Source: Gemmatimonadota bacterium
GTDB taxonomy: Bacteria > Gemmatimonadota > Gemmatimonadetes > Gemmatimonadales > GWC2-71-9
NCBI GenBank assembly: GCA_016180765.1
Contig: JACPAP010000176.1
Coordinates: forward strand, 1-5,406
Length of the DNA stretch: 5,406 nucleotides
Reading direction: 5' to 3'
The number at the start of each line of letters is the position of its first letter. Position 1 is the first letter of the stretch. The position numbers were made by a program, and so were the translations under genes. Positions 1 to 5,406 of this stretch are shown piece by piece. Below the pieces are notes generated by a model. The model had not been told where the DNA came from. It searched no databases and saw only the letters and a program-made list of their open reading frames with translations.

Positions 1-168
1 GATCACTTCTTCGACGGCGCCCGGCTCGATCCCGGCGCGCTTGACCGCTTCGCGAATGGCGATCGCGCCCAGTTCGGTCGCCTTGAGCGGAGCCAGGCCG
101 CCGAGGTACTTCCCGATGGGCGTCCGCGTGGCACTGAGAATGACCGGGCTGCGAGCTGGATCCGGCAT
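1..168 (-). CDS. Thiolase family protein (acetyl-CoA C-acyltransferase), N-terminal 56 codons only
   Basis: The gene reads leftwards and runs off the left edge, so only the N-terminus is visible. The protein begins MPDPARSPVILSATRTPIGK and continues with YLGGLAPLKATELGAIAIRE and a helix ending GIEPGAVEEVI. The block VILSATRTPIGKYLGG and the ATELGAIAIREAVKRAGI helix are the classic start of the thiolase fold. Known role of the family: thiolytic cleavage or condensation of acyl-CoA and acetyl-CoA in fatty acid degradation, polyhydroxybutyrate or mevalonate-type pathways. The catalytic Cys (near residue 90) and the C-terminal His and Cys lie outside the window, so degradative and biosynthetic types cannot be told apart. 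The ATG at 168-166 is preceded by AAGGCGG (180-174) with a 5-base spacer, a good ribosome binding site that supports this start. The gene is 131 bases downstream of thrS on the same strand, with a palindrome between them, so co-transcription is possible but not shown. Confidence 0.88.
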   Translation of the reverse strand, partial: MPDPARSPVILSATRTPIGKYLGGLAPLKATELGAIAIREAVKRAGIEPGAVEEVI

Positions 169-173
169 GCTGA

Positions 174-180
174 CCGCCTT
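174..180 (-). promoter_or_regulatory. Ribosome binding site of the thiolase gene
   Basis: On the minus strand the bases AAGGCGG sit 5 bases before the ATG at 168. It is the only purine-rich Shine-Dalgarno-like sequence near the thiolase N-terminus and fixes the start. Confidence 0.6.
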
Positions 181-200
181 GGTGCTGGCAATGGATGAGA

Positions 201-253
201 TGTAAGACATGAGAAGTGAGAAGTTGATGAAGTCCGACTTCTCACTTCTTACA
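201..253. repeat. Imperfect palindrome of GAGAAGTGAGAAGT type between thrS and the thiolase gene
   Basis: The bases 212-224 (AGAAGTGAGAAGT) are perfectly complementary to 237-249 (ACTTCTCACTTCT), 13 pairs around a 12-base loop. Allowing a 7-base bulge (about 208-214) in the left arm, the match extends outwards: TGTAAGA at 201-207 pairs with TCTTACA at 247-253. A further partial copy of the right arm, CTCACTTCTCAC, follows at 255-266, so the unit also occurs as a direct repeat. The element fills most of the 131-base thrS-thiolase spacer. On the minus-strand transcript it would form a hairpin after the thrS stop, but no run of T follows, so it is not a standard intrinsic terminator. It looks like a short dispersed repeat; whether it recurs in the genome cannot be seen here. 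Confidence 0.85.
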
Positions 254-299
254 CCTCACTTCTCACAGTCCGCATTCTAACCTTGGCCGCGCCAGGCTC

Positions 300-2243
300 T
301 CAAGGTGCGAGGGCCCGCGTCGCGATCTCCCCCTTGACTCGCGCGATGAACTGGTCCACCGGCAGGATCTCCTGTTTCTTGCCCGCCCCGCGCACCCGCA
401 CCGCCACGGTCCCCTGCTCCAGTTCGCGCTGCCCGACCACCGCCATATAGGGGACCTTCATCAACTCCCCATCCCGCACCCGGTAGTTCAGCGTGTCGTT
501 GCGATCGTCAACCGAGGAACGGATGCCCGCGGCGCGCAGGCGCTCGTGCATCGCGCGGGCCCCGGCGATCTGCGCCTCGGCGATGGGCAACACGCGCACC
601 TGCTCCGGCGCCAGCCACACCGGGAACGCGCCCGCGAAGTGCTCGATCAACATGCCCACGAACCGCTCCAGGGTGCCGTAGATCGCCCGGTGCATCATCA
701 CGGGGCGATGCGGCCGGTTGTCGGAGCCGGCGTACTCCAGCTGGAACCGCTCCGGCAGCTCGTAGTCGAGCTGGATCGTGGTTCCCTGCCACTCGCGGCC
801 GATGGCGTCCTTGAGCTTGACGTCGATCTTGGGGCCGTAGAACGCGCCGCCGCCCACGTCGAGACCGTAGGTGAGCTTCCCGCGCTCCAGCGCCCGCTTG
901 AGCGCGCCCTCCGCCACGTCCCAGACCTCGTCGCTGCCCAGCTTCTTCTCCGGTCGCGTGGCGAGGTCGAGGCGGTACTGCAGGCCGAACGTCTGGCTGA
1001 GGACGAAGTCGGTCAGGTCGAGCATCTCGAAAATCTCCTGCTCGATCTGATCCTCCCGGCAGAAGATGTGGGCGTCGTCCATGGTGAGGCCGCGCACCCG
1101 GAGCATGCCGTGCAGCGTCCCCGACAGCTCGTTCCGGTACACGTTGGCCACCTCGGCCAGCCGGATCGGCAGGTCCCGGTACGAGCGCTGACGCGAGGCG
1201 TAGATCAGGATGTGCATGGGGCAGTTCATCGGCTTGGTCCGATACCGAATGTCCTCCGCCTCGCCGGCCCCGGCCGCCATGGCCGGATACTGGTTGTGCT
1301 CGTAGAGCGGCAGGTGCCCGGACCGGAAGAAGAGTTGCTCCCGGGTGACGTGCGGGGTGTAGACCAGCTGGTAGCCCCGCTTCAGGATCTCGTCCTCAAT
1401 GAGCCGCCGCAGCTCGAACTGGATGGTGGCGCCCCGGGGGTGCCACAGAATGAGCCCGGGTCCTATGTCCTCCTGGATGCTGAACAGGTCGAGCTGCTTC
1501 CCCAGCACCCGGTGGTCCCGTCGCTCGGCCTCTTCGCGCCGCCGGAGGTCGGCCGCAAGATCGTCCTTGCTGAAATAGGCCGTGCCGTAGATCCGCTGGA
1601 GCATCTGGCGGCGCGAATCCCCGCGCCAGTACGCCCCCGCCGCGTGCAGCAGCTTGAAGTGTTTGACGTGGCCGGTCCCGGGGACGTGAGGCCCGCGACA
1701 GAGATCCACGAACGGGCCGTCCGTGTAGACCGAGATGATCTGGTCGTCCCCCAGCTCCTCCAGACGCTCGAGCTTCAGGGGATCGTCCTTGAAGCGGCGG
1801 CGCGCGTCTTGCCGGTCCACTTCCTCCCGCACAAATGGGTAATCCGCCTTCACCACCTCGTGCATCCGCTGCTCGATGCGTTCCAGGTCCTCCGGCGTGA
1901 ACGGCCGGGGGACCTCGAAGTCGTAGTAGAACCCGTCGTCAATGGGGGGCCCAAACCCGATCTTGGCCTCGGGAAAGAGCTGGCGCACCGCGGTCGCCAG
2001 GATGTGCGCCGAGGAGTGCCGCAGCACATAGAGGGCGTCCGCGCTGTTGGGAGTCAGGATCTCGACGGCGGCATCCTGGTGGATGGGCCGGCTCAGATCC
2101 CAGATCTCGCCGTTCACCTTGGCCGCCACCGCGTCCCGGGCGAGCCGTACCCCAATAGATTCTGCCACGGCCCGCGCCGTCGCCCCGGCGGGCAGCGCGC
2201 GGACCGACCCGTCGGGCAGGGTGATCCGGATCTCGCCGGTCAT
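300..2243 (-). CDS. thrS: Threonyl-tRNA synthetase
   Basis: ThrRS is a cytoplasmic class II enzyme that charges tRNA-Thr with threonine and edits Ser-tRNA-Thr. With the ATG at 2243 it has 647 residues, normal for the bacterial family. Order: TGS domain (about 1-64, starting MTGEIRITLPDGSVRALPAG); editing domain with HSSAH (76-80) and CRGPH (182-186), the paired His/Cys motifs of the editing site; the catalytic core; motif 2 around RNELSG (370-375); motif 3 from HRAIYG to GAFP (518-541); and an anticodon-binding domain from about 547 to the end. The three zinc ligands that bind threonine are present as C341 (in MNCP), H392 (in DDAHIFC) and H518. The longer frame opening with GTG at 2282 would add 13 residues before the TGS domain. 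I chose the ATG because the TGS domain begins there and the ATG overlaps the stop of the upstream small gene (ATGA). No Shine-Dalgarno precedes either start, which fits translation coupled to that gene. The stop is TGA at 302-300. Confidence 0.97.
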   Translation of the reverse strand: MTGEIRITLPDGSVRALPAGATARAVAESIGVRLARDAVAAKVNGEIWDLSRPIHQDAAVEILTPNSADALYVLRHSSAHILATAVRQLFPEAKIGFGPPIDDGFYYDFEVPRPFTPEDLERIEQRMHEVVKADYPFVREEVDRQDARRRFKDDPLKLERLEELGDDQIISVYTDGPFVDLCRGPHVPGTGHVKHFKLLHAAGAYWRGDSRRQMLQRIYGTAYFSKDDLAADLRRREEAERRDHRVLGKQLDLFSIQEDIGPGLILWHPRGATIQFELRRLIEDEILKRGYQLVYTPHVTREQLFFRSGHLPLYEHNQYPAMAAGAGEAEDIRYRTKPMNCPMHILIYASRQRSYRDLPIRLAEVANVYRNELSGTLHGMLRVRGLTMDDAHIFCREDQIEQEIFEMLDLTDFVLSQTFGLQYRLDLATRPEKKLGSDEVWDVAEGALKRALERGKLTYGLDVGGGAFYGPKIDVKLKDAIGREWQGTTIQLDYELPERFQLEYAGSDNRPHRPVMMHRAIYGTLERFVGMLIEHFAGAFPVWLAPEQVRVLPIAEAQIAGARAMHERLRAAGIRSSVDDRNDTLNYRVRDGELMKVPYMAVVGQRELEQGTVAVRVRGAGKKQEILPVDQFIARVKGEIATRALAP

Positions 2244-2410
2244 CGGGTCGTGGCGCGAGGGGTGGAGGGTCGCGTACCCCACAGCGGTACGGTCCGTCCG
2301 CGCAGCGCGAAGAACGCGCCAATCGCCAGTACCAGCGCCAGGACCACGCCGCCCGAGAAGAGCAGCATGCGGCGGCTCACCACGTCATCATGACGGCTCG
2401 GGGCGTTCAC
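2240..2410 (-). CDS. Small single-pass membrane protein, coupled upstream of thrS
   Basis: I do not recognise a family. The frame from GTG at 2410 encodes 56 residues: a short polar head (MNAPSRHDD), a basic SRR, one strongly hydrophobic stretch at about 15-36 (LLFSGGVVLALVLAIGAFFA), then a basic, proline- and threonine-rich tail (LRGRTVPLWG, RPSTPRATTR). The pattern predicts one membrane span with a positive charge cluster on each side, so the orientation is unclear. Its TGA stop (2242-2240) overlaps the thrS ATG as ATGA, a common sign of translational coupling and the best evidence that this is a real gene. The start is uncertain: GTG at 2410 has GGTGAG only 2 bases upstream, while GTG at 2383 or 2380 and ATG at 2368 are in the same frame and all keep the hydrophobic span. 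An in-frame TGA at 2416-2414 limits it upstream. It is too short for usual gene callers and could still be a leader peptide rather than a functional membrane protein. Confidence 0.55.
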   Translation of the reverse strand: MNAPSRHDDVVSRRMLLFSGGVVLALVLAIGAFFALRGRTVPLWGTRPSTPRATTR

Positions 2411-2475
2411 AACTCACCATACCAATAGCAAAGTCAAGGTCTTATAATAGCTAAACTTGCCGCGTGTATGTATGA
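2411..2475. promoter_or_regulatory. AT-rich divergent intergenic island, likely promoter zone
   Basis: This stretch is markedly richer in A and T than everything around it and lies between the minus-strand thrS group and the plus-strand BON gene. It contains a perfect TATAAT at 2443-2448 on the plus strand; the overlapping minus-strand reading gives TATTAT (2449-2444), and a minus-strand TTGACT lies at 2437-2432. None of these has a well-placed partner hexamer at 16-18 bases, so I call the region as probable promoter DNA without assigning a precise promoter to either direction. Confidence 0.35.
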
Positions 2476-2568
2476 ACCGCAGAGACCGCAGTGAGGACGC
2501 CGAGATGAAGCCGAATGACCTGAGGCAAGTATCCAAGATGTCCTCTGCGGTCTCTGCGTGCTCTGTGG
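2475..2568. repeat. Palindromic CCGCAGAG repeat, copy 1
   Basis: The left arm GCAGAGACCGCAG (2479-2491) is perfectly complementary to CTGCGGTCTCTGC (2545-2557). Past a 2-base bulge, AGGAC (2494-2498) also pairs with GTCCT (2540-2544), making an 18-pair stem around a loop of about 41 bases. Degenerate units of the type CCGCAGAG or ACGCAGAG are present in both arms. The same core builds the element at 3027-3137, on the other side of the BON gene. The repeat is read through by a spurious minus-strand frame (2414-2629) and has no sign of coding function. It ends 23 bases before the BON start codon and would lie in that gene's leader if transcription begins in the AT-rich island. Confidence 0.85.
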
Positions 2569-2591
2569 CGAACCCTGCCGAGCGGCGGTGA

Positions 2592-2990
2592 ATGAGGCCC
2601 AAGCGTAGCGAGAGCGTTGCCGGGATCACGCTGGCGGCCGCCGCCGGCTTCGGCGTGGGCCTGCTGGCAGGCCTGGTGGCGGGCGAGTGGCTGGGCGACG
2701 TGGATGCCGATCGGGTTCGGCGGGCGGTGGGGCGGCTCCGTCCGGCTGGGGCCCCGGCGGATGCCGCCGGGATCGAGCGGACGGTTCGGAACGCGCTGGA
2801 GGCCGAGGCCGGGACTCGCTACCTCAAGGCGCGGCCGCGGGTGCTAGGGGAAAAGCTGCTCGAGTTGGTTGGCCGGGTGCCCAACCCGGCGGCGCGGGAA
2901 CGCGCGGCCGCCGTCGCGCAGCGGGCGGCACCCGGGTTCACCGTGATCAATCGCCTTCTGGTCGAGGGGCAGGATATCCCGCTCCCGTGA
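2592..2990 (+). CDS. Small membrane-anchored protein with BON-like domain
   Basis: The 132-residue product has a short basic N-terminus (MRPKRSES). Next comes a glycine/alanine-rich hydrophobic segment at about 9-32 with glycine-zipper spacing (AGFGVGLLAGLVAGEWLG), similar to YtxH-type anchors. A variable linker follows to about 60, then a region at 61-125 that resembles a BON domain. The pattern seen is an amphipathic IERTVRNALEAE helix, a strand ELVGRVPNP, a helix of alanines and arginines, and the closing strand FTVINRLLVEG. BON domains are known to bind phospholipid or act in periplasmic and envelope proteins; the exact role here is unknown and the domain call is by eye. The ATG at 2592 directly follows GGTGA with almost no spacer, so the ribosome site is poor and the start may be slightly different. 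The gene is bracketed by two related palindromic repeats. It ends in TGA 222 bases before valS, so it could share a transcript with valS. Confidence 0.75.
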   Translation: MRPKRSESVAGITLAAAAGFGVGLLAGLVAGEWLGDVDADRVRRAVGRLRPAGAPADAAGIERTVRNALEAEAGTRYLKARPRVLGEKLLELVGRVPNPAARERAAAVAQRAAPGFTVINRLLVEGQDIPLP

Positions 2991-3026
2991 CCTGGCACCG
3001 CCTACGGCCGAGATCGAGCGAAATCC

Positions 3027-3137
3027 ACCGCAGAGGGCGCAGAGGTCATAAAGAGAGAGCGCAGAGGTCGTTCGAGTGAGAACCCCACACCATCCCTCCT
3101 CGGCGCTCTCTCAGTTCATCTCTGCGTCCTCTGCGGT
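3027..3137. repeat. Palindromic CCGCAGAG repeat, copy 2
   Basis: The left arm (3027-3066, beginning ACCGCAGAGGGCGCAGAG) is complementary to the right arm (3098-3137, ending CTCTGCGTCCTCTGCGGT). The outer 18 positions match with one G-T pair, a mismatched patch of about 8 bases follows, then GAGAGAGCGC (3053-3062) pairs with GCGCTCTCTC shifted by one base. The unpaired centre is about 31 bases. It shares the CCGCAGAG/CGCAGAG core and a GATGAA-like inner segment with the copy at 2475-2568. It lies 36 bases after the BON stop and 75 bases before valS; no T-run follows, so it is not an obvious terminator. Confidence 0.88.
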
Positions 3138-3212
3138 GATATCTCTCCGTCACATCGGCCTGCCAGGGTGCCTGGAGCAGTACTCGTTGGGCGGGCCTGA
3201 GGTCGGAGACCG
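3138..3212 (+). promoter_or_regulatory. valS leader with ribosome binding site
   Basis: Between the repeat and the valS ATG lie two candidate Shine-Dalgarno sequences: TGAGG at 3198-3202 (10-base spacer) and GGAGA at 3205-3209 (3-base spacer). They support the ATG at 3213. A small 5-bp hairpin, CCAGG-GTG-CCTGG (3163-3175), lies upstream. No T-box core or clear promoter hexamers are visible in this leader. Confidence 0.5.
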
Positions 3213-5406
3213 ATGACGCAGACCGAGCTTTCTCCGCAATACGACCCCGGGGCCGCGGAATCGTCCATCTACCAACGATGGGCGGACGCCGCCGTGTTCC
3301 AGCCCACGGACAACCCGACGGCGAGGCCGTACGTCATCGTCATTCCGCCGCCCAACGTGACCGACATCCTGCACATGGGTCACGGCCTCAACAACACCAT
3401 CCAGGACGTCCTGATCCGCTTCGAGCGGATGCGCGGGCGCGCCGTGCTGTGGCTGCCCGGCACCGACCATGCGGCCATCGCCACGCACACGGTCATCGAG
3501 CGCCAGCTCGCCAAAGAGGGCACCACCCGCTTCCAAATCGGCCGGGAGGCCTTCCTCCGGCGGGTGGAGACGTATCAAAAGGAAAAGGGCGGCATCATCC
3601 TCGATCAGCTCAAGGCGCTGGGAGCCTCCTGCGACTGGAGCCGAACCCGCTTCACGCTGGACCAGGGATACTCCCGGGCGGTACGACATGTGTTCGTGAC
3701 CCTGTACCGGCAGAACCTGATCTACCGGGGCCACCGGGTCATTCATTGGTGCCCGCGGTGCCTGACGGCGCTGTCCGACGAGGAAGCCGAGTTTCATGAG
3801 ACGGAGGGGAAGCTGTACTACATCCGGTATCCGCTGGTGGACACGGGGACCGGGGTCCGGGATCCGGGGTCCGGGACGGCGCAACCCGGGTCCCGGGTCC
3901 CGGACCCCGGACCCCGCGTCATCGTCGCCACCACGCGCCCCGAGACCATGCTCGGCGATGTGGCCGTGGCAGTCCATCCCGACCACGCCAAGACCAAATG
4001 GACCATCGGCAAGCGCGTCCAGTTGCCGCTCACCGAGATCGCGCTGGCCGTAGTCCCGGACGCCGCCGTGGACCCCGAGTTCGGGACCGGGTTCGTGAAG
4101 ATCACCCCCGCGCACGACGCCACGGACTTCGAGATCGGCCAGCGGTTCCACTTGCCCATGCCGCTGGTGATGGACCCGGAAGGGCGCATGCGGGACCCGG
4201 GCGATCCCGTGGGCCGCCGCGTGCCGGCGGAGCTCGAGGGCCTGGACCGGATGGCGGCGCGGGAGCGCGTGGTGGCGATGCTCCGCGAGCGCGGCCTCCT
4301 GGAGAAGATCGAGCCGCACCACCACGCCGTGCGGCGCTGTTACCGCTGCAACACGCTGGTCGAGCCTCGCCTGTCCGATCAGTGGTTCGTGAAAATGAAG
4401 CCGCTGGCCGACCGGGCGCTGGACCAGTACCGGCGCGGCTGCCTGACGTTCGTGCCGGAGCGCTGGGGCGCGGTGTACGAGCACTGGCTCACCCAGATCC
4501 GGGACTGGAACATCTCCCGCCAGATCTGGTTCGGGCACCGGATTCCGGCCTGGTATTGTCCCGACGGGCACATCACGGTTTCCGAGACCGACGTGGCGCG
4601 CTGCGACAGCTGCGGCCAGCCGGCGCGCCAGGACGAGGACGTGCTGGACACCTGGTTCTCGTCGGGCCTGTGGCCGTTTGCCACGCTGGGGTGGCCGGAC
4701 GGCACCGCAGATCTCCAGCGCTTCTATCCCGGGCACACGCTGGTGACCGGGCCCGACATCATCTTCTTCTGGGTCGCCCGCATGGTGATGCTGGGCTACC
4801 ACTTCCTGAGTGAGCGGCCGTTCGAGACCGTGGTGCTGAACGGGATCGTGCGGGACGATCAGGGCCGCAAGATGTCCAAGTCCGCCGGGAACGGAATCGA
4901 TCCGCTCGAGGTGATCCGCCGCTTCGGCGCCGACGCCCTGCGCTTCACCGTGGTCGCCGCCGCTCCGCTCGGCACCGACATCCTGCTCGACCCCAACGAT
5001 CTCGAAACCAGCTTCGCGCCGGGCCGCAACTTCGCCAACAAGCTGTGGAACGCCGGCCGGCTGATCCTGCCCACGCTCACCGAGACGCCGGTCTCCGTCA
5101 CCGCGATCCCGCGGGACGATCTGGAGCTGGCGGATCGCTGGATCCTGTCCCGCACGCAGCGGGGGATCCAGGCCGCCACCGACGCGCTCGAGAAGTTTCG
5201 CCTGAGCGATGCGGCCAACGCCGTGTATCACTTCCTGTGGGACGAGGTAGCCGACTGGTACCTGGAGCAGGTGAAACCACGGCTCTACGGGCAGGCTCCG
5301 GGAGGCCACGCTGCGCGGGCAGTGCTGGCCTACGTCTTCGAAACCGCAGTCCGGCTGCTCCATCCGGTGATGCCGTTCATCACGGAGGAATTGTGGAGCC
5401 AATTAC
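3213..5406 (+). CDS. valS: Valyl-tRNA synthetase, C-terminus beyond the window
   Basis: ValRS is a cytoplasmic class I enzyme that charges tRNA-Val and hydrolyses mischarged Thr-tRNA-Val. The frame is open from ATG 3213 to the right edge, 731 codons plus one base; bacterial ValRS is usually about 880-950 residues, so the end of the anticodon-binding region and the C-terminal coiled coil are missing. Motifs: PPPNVTDILHMGHG with the HIGH signature HMGH at 54-57; GTDHAAIATH after it; CPRC at 180-183; the editing domain with VATTRPET (238-245) and KITPAHD (296-302); CYRC (376-379); RDWNISRQIWFGHRIPAWYC (430-449) and CDSC (464-467), zinc-type cysteines; DEDVLDTWFSSG; and KMSKS at 553-557. Residues 212-235 are an in-frame, palindrome-encoded insertion between YPLVDT and RVIVATTRPET. 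Other oddities: the usual Gly in NVTG is Asp, and DHAGIATQ is DHAAIATH. The frame is continuous, with no frameshift or stop, so the enzyme is probably functional. Confidence 0.96.
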   Translation, partial: MTQTELSPQYDPGAAESSIYQRWADAAVFQPTDNPTARPYVIVIPPPNVTDILHMGHGLNNTIQDVLIRFERMRGRAVLWLPGTDHAAIATHTVIERQLAKEGTTRFQIGREAFLRRVETYQKEKGGIILDQLKALGASCDWSRTRFTLDQGYSRAVRHVFVTLYRQNLIYRGHRVIHWCPRCLTALSDEEAEFHETEGKLYYIRYPLVDTGTGVRDPGSGTAQPGSRVPDPGPRVIVATTRPETMLGDVAVAVHPDHAKTKWTIGKRVQLPLTEIALAVVPDAAVDPEFGTGFVKITPAHDATDFEIGQRFHLPMPLVMDPEGRMRDPGDPVGRRVPAELEGLDRMAARERVVAMLRERGLLEKIEPHHHAVRRCYRCNTLVEPRLSDQWFVKMKPLADRALDQYRRGCLTFVPERWGAVYEHWLTQIRDWNISRQIWFGHRIPAWYCPDGHITVSETDVARCDSCGQPARQDEDVLDTWFSSGLWPFATLGWPDGTADLQRFYPGHTLVTGPDIIFFWVARMVMLGYHFLSERPFETVVLNGIVRDDQGRKMSKSAGNGIDPLEVIRRFGADALRFTVVAAAPLGTDILLDPNDLETSFAPGRNFANKLWNAGRLILPTLTETPVSVTAIPRDDLELADRWILSRTQRGIQAATDALEKFRLSDAANAVYHFLWDEVADWYLEQVKPRLYGQAPGGHAARAVLAYVFETAVRLLHPVMPFITEELWSQL
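3845..3915. repeat. GC-rich heptamer palindrome inserted in frame in valS
   Basis: The left arm 3845-3875 and right arm 3885-3915 are inverted copies: 27 of 31 positions are exact, three of the four mismatches are G-T pairs, and only the A3849/A3911 position is unpaired. The 9-base loop is ACGGCGCAA (3876-3884). Each arm is made of degenerate 7-base units: ACCGGGG, TCCGGGA, TCCGGGG, TCCGGGA on the left, and CCCGGGT twice followed by CCCGGAC twice on the right. In valS it encodes about 24 residues (212-235) rich in Gly, Pro, Arg, Asp and Ser, at a surface loop where other ValRS proteins vary in length. The mRNA could form a very stable hairpin of about 31 pairs inside the coding sequence. Confidence 0.93.

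Noticed and set aside
3..245. 80-codon minus-strand frame
   Set aside because: It is out of frame with the thiolase N-terminus on the same strand, runs through the palindrome, and has a low-complexity Ser/Arg/Pro product.
201..253. Intrinsic terminator of thrS
   Set aside because: The hairpin is clear but has low GC in the stem and no T-tract on the minus-strand side, so I list it as a repeat only.
546..2393. 615-codon plus-strand open frame
   Set aside because: It is antisense to thrS over nearly its whole length; its protein shows no domain pattern, while the minus-strand frame is an unmistakable ThrRS. Long antisense frames are expected at high GC third positions.
2414..2629. 71-codon minus-strand frame
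   Set aside because: Its product is mostly a translation of the CCGCAGAG palindrome and the AT-rich island; no domain and no ribosome site.
2475..3137. CRISPR array
   Set aside because: The CCGCAGAG units are palindromic, degenerate and only present as two separated elements; there are no regularly spaced repeats with unique spacers and no cas genes.
3138..3212. Possible T-box leader for valS
   Set aside because: The stretch AGGGTG at 3165-3170 recalls part of the T-box core, but the rest of the conserved core, a specifier stem and a terminator are missing, and the leader is too short.
3998..4813. 271-codon plus-strand frame inside valS
   Set aside because: It is an Arg/Gly/Ala-rich out-of-frame shadow of valS.
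3150..5402. 750-codon minus-strand open frame
   Set aside because: It is antisense to valS and rich in Arg, Val, His and Gly without recognisable motifs; the plus strand encodes a full set of ValRS motifs.

Overview
This GC-rich bacterial window carries two aminoacyl-tRNA synthetase genes pointing away from each other. Threonyl-tRNA synthetase (thrS) lies on the minus strand and valyl-tRNA synthetase (valS, cut by the right edge) on the plus strand. The synthetase sequences, the coding bias that leaves long spurious antisense frames, and the palindromic repeats suggest an uncultured-type high-GC soil or sediment lineage. Gemmatimonadota-like is my best guess from the style of the ValRS N-terminus and the repeats, but no marker in the window proves it.

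Left part (1-2410, minus strand, read right to left): a small single-span membrane protein gene (2240-2410) ends in an ATGA overlap with thrS (300-2243). After thrS comes a 131-base spacer holding a purine/pyrimidine-rich palindrome (201-253). Next is the first 56 codons of a thiolase family gene (168 down to 1, continuing out of the window). The order membrane protein, thrS, thiolase on one strand could be one transcription unit; only the first junction shows clear translational coupling.

Middle (2411-3212): an AT-rich island (about 2411-2475), unlike the rest of the window, lies between the divergent genes and is the likely promoter zone. A 132-residue protein with a glycine-rich N-terminal membrane segment and a BON-like C-terminal domain (2592-2990, plus strand) is bracketed by two copies of one palindromic repeat family with a CCGCAGAG core (2475-2568 and 3027-3137).

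Right part (3213-5406, plus strand): valS, 731 codons visible, with recognisable HIGH, KMSKS, editing-domain and zinc-type cysteine motifs. The most striking observation is a near-perfect 31-bp-arm inverted repeat (3845-3915) built from GC-rich heptamers. It lies in frame inside valS, at the loop just before the editing domain motif ATTRPET, and adds about 24 Gly/Pro/Asp/Arg/Ser-rich residues. Three unrelated palindromic repeat families within 5.4 kb, one of them inside an essential gene, is the main novelty here. I see no defence system, mobile-element transposase, CRISPR array, tRNA or rRNA.
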